Notes: generated by a model not told the origin, from the sequence alone. A stretch of 64,000 nucleotides of DNA from Bacteroidia bacterium (GCA_030427255.1 JAUHWY010000012.1:1-64000); one strand, 5' to 3'; shown: positions 44,207 to 52,500, numbered from the stretch's first letter. A program made the numbers and translations.

Positions 44207-44554
44207 GATTTCGTTTACCCAAATTTTTTACCCCTTGCCGCGGCTAATTTCCACGGATCGAAAGCAGAAAAGCCCCATGGCTAAACCATGGCCTTTTGAC
44301 CTTATTTTAGGCCATAAAAAACACATGCGTTCACCGCCACCAATCTCTACATGAAAAGAGCTAAATAATTGATAATCAATACTAATGAAAATTAAAAATC
44401 TCTACATGTGGGCTTTTGGGCATTTCGGTCCCGGAACGGTCAAAAAAAACATTCTTTTGGCCCAAATTCGAGCTATAGAAAGCAAAGCCAAAGGGTTTCA
44501 AGAATGCCTATAGTATAGAGATCTCCCGCCCGGATGGAACGGAAAGCCCGGAGC
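44207..44554. other. Gene-free AT-rich stretch with paired 12-mers
   Basis: No coding frame. Includes AATCTCTACATG at 44342-44353 and again at 44397-44408, 55 bases apart, with AATTGATAATCAAT in between. A CCATGG-based hairpin (CCATGGctaaaCCATGG, about 44275-44291) is flanked by AAAAG and CTTTT. The same paired 12-mer arrangement occurs at 50815-50880. Confidence 0.6.
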
Positions 44555-44786
44555 AGCCAAAGGCTAAAGCCACTCAGCGGGTGGAGGCTGACCGTTTTTC
44601 GGGCAGACCCCGCACCGCTGAATGGGACTGATGATACGGTGCGTTTTCAAGACAAATTAAGGCGCAGACAAATCGAAAGGCCGGAGTTTACTAATGGTAA
44701 ATGAGGACCTTGAGATTTGGCTGCAACGCAAAGTTGTCGCTAGAATAGTATCGTATCATCAGTCCCATGGTGGCTTTGCCTTTGGC
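44555..44786 (+). repeat. F2 hairpin element, copy d, split by an F1 element
   Basis: The 5' arm GCCAAAGGCTAAAGCCAC (44556-44573) continues as TCAGCGG; the 3' arm begins CCGCTGA (44615-44621), is interrupted by F1 copy C, and resumes as GTGGCTTTGCCTTTGGC (44770-44786). The core GGAGGCTGACCGTTTTTCGG is that of copy b. Confidence 0.78.
44625..44765 (+). repeat. F1 element, copy C (141 bp)
   Basis: Ends GGACTGATGATACG and CGTATCATCAGTCC are perfectly complementary and the flanks extend the pairing (ATG/CAT). Internal stems differ from copy A by paired changes: GACA/TGTC instead of GGCG/CGCC, CAG/CTG instead of CGG/CCG. Inserted in the arm of F2 copy d. Confidence 0.92.
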
Positions 44787-44921
44787 GGCGAGGACTTGCA
44801 GGGACAGCCGGAAATGCGGGCCAAAAAATAAAATTTGAGTTAAGTTTGAGGAGCCCATATTGGGGCAATTGTGCAATAGGTCTTCAAACCTGTTTAAAGT
44901 AACGAATTGTCGAATCGATCT

Positions 44922-45524
44922 ATGTTTTGGTTTTGTAAAGCTCAACTTAGGCTTGGTTTTTTTGTTGTTTCAACCCTTGGTTTGCTTTTGCCGGCCCAAG
45001 CGCAAGACAGCCTTTCGTATGGTGAAAAAAAGACGGCGCATTATGGGCTGAAAGCCGGCGTGAATTTTGCGGAGCTTTGGGGCGAGGATGCCATTGCCGA
45101 AAGCGACCGTAAAGTGGGCTATTCTTTTGGGCTTTATGCCGCTTTTCCCTTGACCAAAAGCCTGAAACTTCAACCGGAGTTGCTTTGGTCTTTGCAGGGC
45201 GAAAGTTCAGAGAAAAAGGGGCGCTACGACATTTCTTACCTTAATATTCCGGTTATGCTTAAATGGACGGAAGGGCGGTTCTATACCGAAATTGGGCCAC
45301 AATTGGGGCTTTTGACCCTTAGCAGCAGCAAGGGTGTGCCGCAAGAGGAAAGCCTGAGTGATTTCGAGACTTTCGATGTTGGAATCAACCTTGGTCTGGG
45401 CTATGAGGTTTTCGACGACTGGACGCTAAGCCTGCGGTATGGGCAAGGGTTTATCAACCTAGTTCCGGGTAAGGATTTGAAAAACAGTGTAATATACCTC
45501 GGTATCGCTTATCGGGTTTTCTAG
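44922..45524 (+). CDS. Outer-membrane beta-barrel protein (OMP_b-brl family)
   Basis: This protein has about 200 residues. Signal peptide LRLGFFVVSTLGLLLPAQAQ, then HYGLKAGVNFAELWGED, SYLNIPVMLKWTEGRFYTEIGPQLGLL and a final ...SVIYLGIAYRVF with terminal Phe: the classic eight-strand PorT-like/OmpX-like small barrel of Bacteroidota. Start set at ATG 44922, which gives a regular signal; a start at 44907 is possible. It lies apart from other genes; role unknown. Confidence 0.87.
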   Translation: MFWFCKAQLRLGFFVVSTLGLLLPAQAQDSLSYGEKKTAHYGLKAGVNFAELWGEDAIAESDRKVGYSFGLYAAFPLTKSLKLQPELLWSLQGESSEKKGRYDISYLNIPVMLKWTEGRFYTEIGPQLGLLTLSSSKGVPQEESLSDFETFDVGINLGLGYEVFDDWTLSLRYGQGFINLVPGKDLKNSVIYLGIAYRVF

Positions 45525-45568
45525 TACCTTACCCGGGTACGGGGTTTAAAAACCGTTTGCCCAAGATT

Positions 45569-46027
45569 TTAAATTTTTTGCAAGGCAAAAAAGCAGTCAA
45601 TGTCTTGAATGCGTGCAAAGTCCTCGTCCATTTGCAAGCGCTCAAAAGATAAGTGCTCATTTTTTTGGTAACCCTCCGGGAGTTCCAAATTGGTGCCGGA
45701 CAGGCCGGGAAGGATTCCTTGGCGCCCATAGGCTCCGGCCGGAATTACGAAATGTTCAAAAGGTGTGGGAGGTTCTGCTCCATGGCATTCGGGGCAGCCT
45801 AAAAAATACATCGAAGCCTTATCGGGCTGGTTCGATGCATGGGGGTTGATGCTGTGAATGCGGTAAATGACCTTGTCGGGGCATGCCGGAAGGGCAAACT
45901 GCACCAACTCCTCAAAAAGGTCTTGGGGCAAATCGTCGATTTTAAAACTGCGATTGGCCAGGCGGTGTCCCTTAGAGGGAAAAGAACGACCTACCAGGGT
46001 CATTGATGAAAGAACAAGCAACTCCAT
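45569..46027 (-). CDS. Hypothetical protein, possible GyrI-like small-molecule binding domain
   Basis: Cytosolic-looking protein of 152 residues. The sequence FEHFVIPAGAYGRQGILPG and the preceding IYRIHSINPHAS resemble strands of the GyrI-like/effector-binding fold, but similarity is weak. A CxxC pair (LGCPECHG) near the middle could bind metal. Convergent with the barrel gene. The assignment is tentative. Confidence 0.6.
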   Translation of the reverse strand: MELLVLSSMTLVGRSFPSKGHRLANRSFKIDDLPQDLFEELVQFALPACPDKVIYRIHSINPHASNQPDKASMYFLGCPECHGAEPPTPFEHFVIPAGAYGRQGILPGLSGTNLELPEGYQKNEHLSFERLQMDEDFARIQDIDCFFALQKI

Positions 46028-46149
46028 ACCGTTTTATCAAACCAAAATCCGTGCCTTTGTTGGGTTCGTTCAAAAGCGCTTCAAAGTTGCGCATTTGAAA
46101 GTTAAGGACAAAACAGGTTTAGGACAAGCCTTGAAAGAAAAAAGAAAAA

Positions 46150-46893
46150 TTAACGCTTTAGTTCTTCCCTAAGTTCGGCCATCATTTCGTGCAGCTCATT
46201 CAGGTTTTTCTGAAACGTATGGGCACGCTTTCCGGTAGGAGAGAAGTGCTTTCCTCCCATTCGGTCTACAAACAAAGCTCCAAAAGCCGCGCCTAACCAT
46301 TGGGTTTGATGAATTTTGGCATCGATGCGTCCATCGGCATGAATTACGGCCTTGTAAGATTTAGGCAAGGTTCTGTAAGGGCCACATCCAAAGGAGGTTA
46401 CTGCCATTTTCATATTGCCCCAGTGGTCTATATTGCCTTCAAACGCGGTGGGGAAGCATAGGTCGTCATGGATGCCCAAAGAGCTGGCAGAAGCATGGGC
46501 AAAAAGTTCGCTGTGTCCCTTGGGCCTAACTCTGCCGGAAAAGGCAGTAGCATGGCCACCCAGCCAGCCTCTACGACGCGCCGTAACCTTAAGTTTCAAT
46601 TTGTCCTGCGCCAACAACTCCACATTTGTTTCTGCCAATTTGCGGTACGATTTGCGATGGGTAATCAAATACCTGTCTAAATCTGCTGCATGCTGGTCGG
46701 TTAGTATTTGGAAGCGCTGCCCTGAAAAGACATGGCCCACTTTTCGGAGCCAAGCCCGTGCGCTACCACCCGCCCGTTCTTTGGCATACAAGCTTTGCCA
46801 TGCAGCTTCTTGCTTTTGCAAAAAGGCCCATTGGACAGATTCCGGTTGACGAATATCTAAACCTTCGGAGGCGGGTATAATGTGTGTGGACAT
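46150..46893 (-). CDS. Hypothetical protein
   Basis: Soluble protein of 247 residues, basic, with no signal peptide. The central part has VTARRRGWLGGHATAFSG and NMKMAVTSFGCGPYRTLPKS; the C-terminus is a charged helix (LNELHEMMAELREELKR) that could be a coiled coil. I do not recognise a family. It stands alone; the preceding 120 bases separate it from the GyrI-like gene on the same strand. Confidence 0.68.
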   Translation of the reverse strand: MSTHIIPASEGLDIRQPESVQWAFLQKQEAAWQSLYAKERAGGSARAWLRKVGHVFSGQRFQILTDQHAADLDRYLITHRKSYRKLAETNVELLAQDKLKLKVTARRRGWLGGHATAFSGRVRPKGHSELFAHASASSLGIHDDLCFPTAFEGNIDHWGNMKMAVTSFGCGPYRTLPKSYKAVIHADGRIDAKIHQTQWLGAAFGALFVDRMGGKHFSPTGKRAHTFQKNLNELHEMMAELREELKR

Positions 46894-47190
46894 AAGCGTA
46901 TTGTTTGGGCTGTCTTTGGCCTAATTTGCGGATGGCATGCGTTAGCTAGGCAAAGACATAATCAACAAAAATAAGATTTATTCATGCTTTGTTAAAATTG
47001 GCATAAATTTACCTGTGTAAGGTTTTATAGAATTTATTAATATGATTTTCAATGCTATAACGAAAATATGGGGCTAAAGTTTCATATTTTATATGAAATA
47101 AAAGGTGTTATTATTTTTTTGAAATTTAGCTAAATCAGGCCTATAATATTCCCTATTTTTGCCTAAGCCCAACCATAAACGCATAAAAGC
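46894..47190. other. AT-rich divergent promoter region before rmuC
   Basis: No gene. Strongly AT-rich. TATTTTTG at 47154-47161 fits TAnnTTTG and is a candidate -7 box for rmuC, 30 bases before its ATG. No repeat element seen. Confidence 0.45.
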
Positions 47191-48522
47191 ATGGAAATTC
47201 TTTGGATGGTGGCGCAGGCAATTACCTTGCTGCTGCTTATTTACCTTATTGTTAAGCATAAGCAGGCAGAAAAAGCGCAGCAAGATCCTGTAGAAAAGCT
47301 TCGACCCTACATGGAGCAAAGCATGCGCGAACACCGCAGCGAATTGTCTCAATCCTTAAAGGACAATCGAGAAGAGCTGGCGCAAGGGCTTAATCGCTTG
47401 GGCGAACAACTGGAAATTCGCCTGAGTGCCATTCGTGAAGGCTTAGAAAAAGGGGGCAAAGAAAACCGCGAAGAACTTTCCAAAGCACTCGAATCCTTTG
47501 GAAAACGGTTTTCCGATAGCGTGCGCGAGTTCAACGAGCTTCAAAAGCAAAAGTTTGACCAAATGTCGCTTCGGCAGCAAGAGTTGGTGGAAACCACCGA
47601 GAAAAAACTCGAAAAAATGCGGGAAACCGTGGACGAAAAACTCCATAAAACGCTGGAAGAACGCTTAGGGCAGTCCTTTAAATTGGTAAGTGAGCGCCTA
47701 GAAGCCGTTCAGAAAGGCTTGGGCGAAATGCAGCACCTGGCATCCGGAGTGGGTGACCTTAAAAAAGTGCTGAGCAACGTAAAAACCCGCGGCGTTTTGG
47801 GCGAAATTCAATTGGGCAATTTGCTCGATCAAATCCTAGCTCCTGAACAATACGATACCAACGTTAGAACCCGAAAAAACAGCAGCGAATCGGTAGAATT
47901 TGCCATAAAATTGCCGGGACGTCAAGAAAACGACGCACCGGTATACCTTCCCATCGATGCAAAATTCCCTCAAGAAGACTACATCCGTCTGCAAACCGCC
48001 TACGATGCAGGAGATATACCTGCCATAGAATCCGCACAAAGAGCCCTTGCACAATCCATCAAGAAATTTGCCCGAGACATTCGCGATAAATACTTGGAGC
48101 CGCCCCATACCACCGATTTTGGCATTATGTTTTTGCCCACCGAGGGGCTCTTTGCTGAAATTGTTCGACAACCCGATTTGATTGCCCAGTTGCAGCGGGA
48201 ATTTAAAATCATTGTCACCGGGCCCACCACATTGGCCTCTATTCTAAACAGCTTGCAGATGGGCTTTAGAACCCTCGCGCTTCAAAAAAGAAGCAGCGAA
48301 GTATGGGAAATTCTGGGGGCTGTTAAAACCGAGTTTCACCGCTTTGGCGACGTGTTGGGCAAGGCCCAAAAGAAAATCAGCGAGGCCAACAACGAAATCG
48401 ACAAACTGGTGGGTACACGCACAAGGATGATGCTTTCCAAGCTTAGAAACGTTACCGAACTTCCCGAAGAAGAGGCCCAAAAGCTTTTAGGTTCCATACC
48501 GGAAGCACCCGAGGAAGATTAA
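47191..48522 (+). CDS. rmuC: DNA recombination protein RmuC
   Basis: RmuC limits inversion and rearrangement between short inverted repeats and contains a nuclease-like domain. At 443 residues it has the family layout: an N-terminal membrane anchor (LWMVAQAITLLLLIYLIV), a long coiled coil (about 30-190), then the conserved domain with VLGEIQLGNLLDQIL, LPIDAKFPQEDY, DIRDKYLEPPHTTDFGIMFLPTEGLFAE and GPTTLASILNSLQMGFR. Its presence beside a repeat-rich genome segment is notable, since RmuC's known role concerns inverted-repeat recombination. An F1 element follows immediately after the stop. Confidence 0.95.
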   Translation: MEILWMVAQAITLLLLIYLIVKHKQAEKAQQDPVEKLRPYMEQSMREHRSELSQSLKDNREELAQGLNRLGEQLEIRLSAIREGLEKGGKENREELSKALESFGKRFSDSVREFNELQKQKFDQMSLRQQELVETTEKKLEKMRETVDEKLHKTLEERLGQSFKLVSERLEAVQKGLGEMQHLASGVGDLKKVLSNVKTRGVLGEIQLGNLLDQILAPEQYDTNVRTRKNSSESVEFAIKLPGRQENDAPVYLPIDAKFPQEDYIRLQTAYDAGDIPAIESAQRALAQSIKKFARDIRDKYLEPPHTTDFGIMFLPTEGLFAEIVRQPDLIAQLQREFKIIVTGPTTLASILNSLQMGFRTLALQKRSSEVWEILGAVKTEFHRFGDVLGKAQKKISEANNEIDKLVGTRTRMMLSKLRNVTELPEEEAQKLLGSIPEAPEED

Positions 48523-48534
48523 GGGCAACATTGG

Positions 48535-48675
48535 AGGCCCTTGACGCGTTGTGTTTTCAAGGCGAATTAAGGCACGGCCAAATTGAAAGTCCGCAGTTTA
48601 CTGGTTGTAAATGAGGAGCTTGAGATTTGGCCGAAACGCAAAGTCGCCGCCAGAATAGCATCGCGTCAATGGCCT
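48535..48675 (+). repeat. F1 element, copy D (141 bp)
   Basis: Ends AGGCCCTTGACGCG and CGCGTCAATGGCCT pair with one mismatch. Located between the convergent rmuC and glycine-rich protein genes, 12 bases behind the rmuC stop. Stem changes are compensated as in the other copies (GACGCG/CGCGTC against GATGCG/CGCATC in copy B). Not associated with an F2 or F3 hairpin. Confidence 0.92.
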
Positions 48676-48688
48676 CAATTGCTTTTGT

Positions 48689-50275
48689 CTACCAAGTAAT
48701 GGTCACTTGCCCATGGCCATTCTGCACACCGGATTGGTTGATTTGATTGGTTCCACCGTTGAAAGAACCTCCACCACCGCCGGAGCCCCAGGAGCTTCCA
48801 CTCCATCCATTGCCGCCCGGGCCGCCATTGTAGCCCCCGCCGCCGCCACCGGCACCGCGGTGACCCGCACTTCCGCCGCCACCGCCAAAACCACCGGCCG
48901 CGCCATCGTTGCCTGCCTGTCCTCCGGCGCCGCCCGACAAAGGACGTTGACCACCGCCGCCTTGCGAAAATACCTGGCCGTTGCTGCCATCGCTTAGCCA
49001 ACCGCAACCGCCGCCTCCGGTGCCCGGGCTGCCCGGACTTCCCGATTGGCTGCCACCGCCTCCTCCGTTCCCATTGGCGCCGGGAGCCCCGCTTCCGGAT
49101 CCGCCCCCACTGCTAGGGCTGCTTGTGCCTGAGCCGTTGCCGCCGGGTGTATCGGCCGCTCCACCACCACCGGCTGCGGCTACTAACAAATTATTGGACC
49201 CATTTACCCAAACGAAACTTCCTCCGCCCCCGGAGCCATTGGAACCGTTGGAACCACTGAAACCGGTACTTCCTTCACCTCCCACCAAAATAGAAAGCGT
49301 TTGGCCGGGAGTCAAGACAAAATCTCCGGTAACGCGGGCGCCATTTCCCCCGGCATGAAAGCCTCCGGAATAGTTTTGCGCTCGATCTCCTCCGGAGGCC
49401 CCGTAAGCCGTTATGGTGGCATTGCCGGCACAAGAAGGCACCGTCCAGGTAGCTATCTGTCCGGTGTAAGTAAAGGTCTGACTCCCCGGCTGACAATTGC
49501 TAAGCGTTACTTGCTGTGTTGCGGTATCGGCGCAACCGGGACCAAAGGACACGATATGCGTTACTGAAAAAGTCCCCGTTTGGCTCCATTGCACCGTAGG
49601 ATTTGCTTGAATAGAGCTGGCCGGCGTACCATTTTGAAACGTCCAACTGTAGCTGTTCGCCCCGGAAGTGGCAGAAGTGAACTGCACATTGGAATTTATG
49701 GCCGGATTGGCAGGCGTTGTAGAAAAAGACGCATCGGGCACCTGCACGGTCAGGTTGAAACTTTGAGTGCCGCTTTGCCCGCAGCTGTTGGAAGCGGTTA
49801 CGCTAATGGTTCCGGAATTGTTGCCCGAAAGCACGGTTATGGTATCGGTTCCCTGGCCCGCCACAATTTGGCTGCCTTGCGGAACCGTCCACTGGTATTG
49901 AGAGGCGCCCGGCACGGCGGGCACGGAAAACACCAGACCTTGTTGACCCGGACACACCAAATTGGGACCTTGAATGGCCGCAGGCGTGGCCGGGGCTTGT
50001 TGGCAGTTGCATTCTATGCTTCGCCAACCGATGGTTTGGAAAAAAATTTCCAAGCAGCCGGAAGTGGTATTAAAAATCAGCAGGCCGTCGGCAGGTTGAT
50101 TGATGCTGTTTCTTTGAGCGGCCGTCATGCGCGGCACCAGCAAGCCCCCTTGGGTGCTATGCACATCGAGTGCGGCCGAGGGGTCCGGCGTTTGGGTGTT
50201 GATGCCAACGGATTGAGCGGATAGGCCAACAGAAAAAATGAAAAATGCCGTAAGGGTAAGGAACAGAAATCGCAT
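48689..50275 (-). CDS. Secreted PKD/Ig-like protein with long glycine-rich C-terminus
   Basis: This protein has 528 residues. Signal peptide MRFLFLTLTAFFIFSVGLSAQ; then SVGINTQTPDPSAALDVHS, a common Bacteroidota surface-protein opening; then PKD/Ig-like domains (NLVCPGQQGLVFSVPAV, ITVLSGNNSGTISVTASNSC, VQFTSATSGANSYSWTF). The last 250 residues are a glycine-rich domain (short GGSGSG and GNGGGGG runs) as in proteins with large Gly-loop sheets. No T9SS sorting domain is visible at its end (QVTITW), so export or anchoring is by another route. Antisense open frames in the high-GC part are artefacts of Gly codons. Confidence 0.85.
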   Translation of the reverse strand: MRFLFLTLTAFFIFSVGLSAQSVGINTQTPDPSAALDVHSTQGGLLVPRMTAAQRNSINQPADGLLIFNTTSGCLEIFFQTIGWRSIECNCQQAPATPAAIQGPNLVCPGQQGLVFSVPAVPGASQYQWTVPQGSQIVAGQGTDTITVLSGNNSGTISVTASNSCGQSGTQSFNLTVQVPDASFSTTPANPAINSNVQFTSATSGANSYSWTFQNGTPASSIQANPTVQWSQTGTFSVTHIVSFGPGCADTATQQVTLSNCQPGSQTFTYTGQIATWTVPSCAGNATITAYGASGGDRAQNYSGGFHAGGNGARVTGDFVLTPGQTLSILVGGEGSTGFSGSNGSNGSGGGGSFVWVNGSNNLLVAAAGGGGAADTPGGNGSGTSSPSSGGGSGSGAPGANGNGGGGGSQSGSPGSPGTGGGGCGWLSDGSNGQVFSQGGGGQRPLSGGAGGQAGNDGAAGGFGGGGGSAGHRGAGGGGGGYNGGPGGNGWSGSSWGSGGGGGSFNGGTNQINQSGVQNGHGQVTITW

Positions 50276-50303
50276 AGGGTGAAATTAATACAAATGGAGG
50301 GAT

Positions 50304-50341
50304 AGAAAAAAAGGCTTACAACGAAAACGCTGTAAGCCTTT
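50304..50341 (-). terminator. Rho-independent terminator behind tRNA-Asn
   Basis: On the minus strand AAGGCTTACA and TGTAAGCCTT form a 10-bp stem around a 10-base loop, followed by six or more T. It ends tRNA-Asn transcription before the start of the glycine-rich protein gene. Confidence 0.88.
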
Positions 50342-50351
50342 GATTTTAAAG

Positions 50352-50425
50352 CTCCTCGGGCTGGGCTCGAACCAGCGACCCTCTGATTAACAGTCAGATG
50401 CTCTAACCAACTGAGCTACCGAGGA
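50352..50425 (-). tRNA. tRNA-Asn (anticodon GTT)
   Basis: On the minus strand the 74 bases fold into a normal cloverleaf: acceptor TCCTCGG/CCGAGGA, D-arm GCTCAGTTGGTTAGAGC, anticodon stem-loop CTGACTGTTAATCAG with GTT, and T-arm with GGTTCGAGCC. No CCA is encoded. A terminator follows 11 bases after the end. Confidence 0.97.
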
Positions 50426-51319
50426 AGACGTTCCTGAATTTCAGGAGTGCAAATATAGCAGCCCGGCCAAATCCTACAAAGCATTATCTGAATTTTTTTT
50501 TGAAACCGGCCATTAAATCTGTTCATAGATTTGTGCCAAGCTGACTTTATGAGGCATTAGACCTCGTGCCATGCTCCCGTCAAGGGTGCAGAAAGCAATG
50601 CACCCAAACCGTGTCCGGAAAGTGAAAAATTTGGGCGCCTAATCCGTCTCCGGCCATTAGCTGCCTCCTAGGCTTGCTGCGCCGCCATGCGAGGCCAAGG
50701 AGCTTCCTTTGGTCGCTCTTGCCCTCGCGGCGGCTGTGCACCCTAGTTCGTCAGGCTAATTGGCCTGCGCCGGGGCGCGTTAAGCTCCGTTTGACCATTT
50801 TCTTAAAAGAAAAAAATCTCTACATGTTTATGTTTAAATAATTGATTATCAATGGCATTTAAAAGTGAAAATCTCTACATCTCTTTTTGGCCGGTGATGT
50901 GTGCCAGCCCATATAAAAGACAAAAGAAATCCCCACCGGCTAGTTTTTGTATCGGTTCAAAAAAAGAATCCGGAATGCACCACAAAAGGTTCTTTTCATC
51001 CTGCATGGATTAGGACACCTTTTGCCTCCAAAGAAGCCTTCGTCTTCAATAATTGAAAGAATCGATCAAAACCAAACGGCTTGTAAGTGTAGTTGCCGTT
51101 CCATATCAGACCCCAAAATCAATATCCCAAAACCTTCCTTATGAGGACACAAAGTAGCATCTTCTGTTGACCGCATGGTTTTTAAGGGAGTCTTGATGGA
51201 ATTCGACTAGGTCTAACAACAAACAAATTAAAATTTATTTTAAAGTTTTATAAAGAGGTTGACCACCTTTGCACATTAAAACAAAAACAGGATTTCACTA
51301 GATTTGAAGAAGCAGCGGT
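50426..51319. other. Gene-free region with a palindrome and paired 12-mers
   Basis: I see no supported gene. A GC-rich imperfect hairpin lies at about 50667-50745 (arms GCGCCGCCATGCGAGG and CCTCGCGGCGGCTGTGC). AATCTCTACAT occurs at 50815-50825 and 50870-50880, again 55 bases apart around AATTGATTATCAAT. The far end is AT-rich with a candidate promoter before the small gene at 51320. Confidence 0.6.
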
Positions 51320-51508
51320 ATGAACACTGAAAAAATCAAATCTGAAATTCGCAAGTCGATTGAAGGTCTTCTTGAAGGAGTGCTTGTGGAATTGTTGGAG
51401 TACCTCAACCAAATGAATTCAGCCAAGTCCGACGAAATCCAGCGTTCAAAGTACCTCTCCAAAATTTTAAAGAAAGATCCTAATCTGCTTAGGCGCCATG
51501 CGGAATGA
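51320..51508 (+). CDS. Small hypothetical helical protein
   Basis: Helical and charged protein of 62 residues (MNTEKIKSEIRKSIEGLLEG, then LVELLEYLNQMN) resembling the size and composition of antitoxin or bacteriocin-type small proteins; no partner toxin frame follows. Start ATG is preceded by 'gaagcagcggt', not a clear ribosome site, as usual here. The reading frame is open and in a region otherwise empty, but coding is not proven. Confidence 0.5.
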   Translation: MNTEKIKSEIRKSIEGLLEGVLVELLEYLNQMNSAKSDEIQRSKYLSKILKKDPNLLRRHAE

Positions 51509-51720
51509 TATCAATAGACAGCGTTATCCAAGTGCATAAACTATTGATAGATGAATTTCGGGGTAGTCCTGGCCTTCGAGGATGCTTTAAATAAGCAATC
51601 AAAAACCCAGACGCTAAAAAGGTATCTTTTCTGAACCACCTCTTTACTATCATAGCATTGAACCAATTCCTTGATTTTAGGGCGAAGGAAGGAAAATATT
51701 GTCTTTTTGGGCTCAAGGTG

Positions 51721-51751
51721 TTTCAGTTTTGGGAAAAACTCCATACTTTTG
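51721..51751 (+). promoter_or_regulatory. Promoter for the surface-protein operon
   Basis: TTTC (51721-51724), 19-base spacer, TACTTTTG (51744-51751): a good Bacteroidota promoter with one change in the -33 element, 19 bases before the ATG at 51771. Confidence 0.6.
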
Positions 51752-51770
51752 AATTCAACTCAACCATCCA

Positions 51771-52493
51771 ATGAGTATCCGTAGATTATCATCTTACTTA
51801 CTTAAATTCAAATGTTGTTGGATAGTGGTCGGGCTTTTCGGCCACTATTTTTTCAATCTATCTATTGCCCAAGATACCTTAATGATTCCTAGCTCAGGAA
51901 ATGGGGGCTTTAAGCAAACTTGCACTTCAATAGTATTTGATGAGGGGGGAGTAGACGGTAATTATTTGCCCAACAGCAATGGGTATATCATATTTTATCA
52001 AACCGATGTAGAATATTCCCTCCATTTCTTAGACTTTGAGTTAGAGGAGTTTTTTGATGAGTTTTATGTGTTCAAAGGAGTTGGAATTGGAGGGGAGCTA
52101 ATAGGAAAATATTCCGGTAATCAGCTCAAAGGCCAAACACTAAATGTGGGGGATGAAGGAGTGACTCTGCAACTTATATCTGATGCTACGGTTGAGAGAG
52201 CAGGGGTCGAAATTCAGATTGCTTGTAATTCAACCCTTAGCACTAACTTTAATATTCCATTTAGTGCTATCACTGTTAGGAATGGCATTTTAGGTATTCC
52301 ACAAAATCAATGGAAGTATCTCCAAATTTCCGATGGATTATCCGGGCTTGTTTTGGCAGAATATTCTAAAATGAATATGCCAGAGAAAATTGATTTGAAT
52401 GACCTGTTGAATACAACTATTCGCCCAAAGCTTGTGGTGATTAGCTATGTGCTAAATAATGGGGATTACCATTTTGTAAAGCTCCTGATATAA
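51771..52493 (+). CDS. Secreted CUB-like domain protein
   Basis: This protein has 240 residues. Signal segment WIVVGLFGHYFFNLSIAQ; residues 45-150 look like a CUB-type beta-sandwich (QTCTSIVFDEGGVDGNYLPN, then YSLHFLDFELEEFFDEFYVF, GEGVTLQLISDATV) with conserved Asp and Gly of the CUB calcium site suggested. The rest is a second beta-rich segment. First gene of a same-strand run; the type B cargo gene starts seven bases later. AT-rich compared with the first 50 kb. Confidence 0.75.
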   Translation: MSIRRLSSYLLKFKCCWIVVGLFGHYFFNLSIAQDTLMIPSSGNGGFKQTCTSIVFDEGGVDGNYLPNSNGYIIFYQTDVEYSLHFLDFELEEFFDEFYVFKGVGIGGELIGKYSGNQLKGQTLNVGDEGVTLQLISDATVERAGVEIQIACNSTLSTNFNIPFSAITVRNGILGIPQNQWKYLQISDGLSGLVLAEYSKMNMPEKIDLNDLLNTTIRPKLVVISYVLNNGDYHFVKLLI

Positions 52494-52500
52494 GTTTTCC

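Noticed and set aside
44342-44408. AATCTCTACATG pair as a CRISPR mini-array
   Set aside because: Only two repeats of 12 bases, no cas genes, and the enclosed sequence is partly shared between the two loci, unlike spacers.
48707-49358. Long plus-strand frames opposite the glycine-rich protein
   Set aside because: Pro/Ala-rich antisense frames arise from GGN/GCN-rich codons of the real minus-strand gene.
50947-51144. Possible 65-residue protein
   Set aside because: It lacks an ATG start, has no coding character and lies in a repeat-bearing gap.
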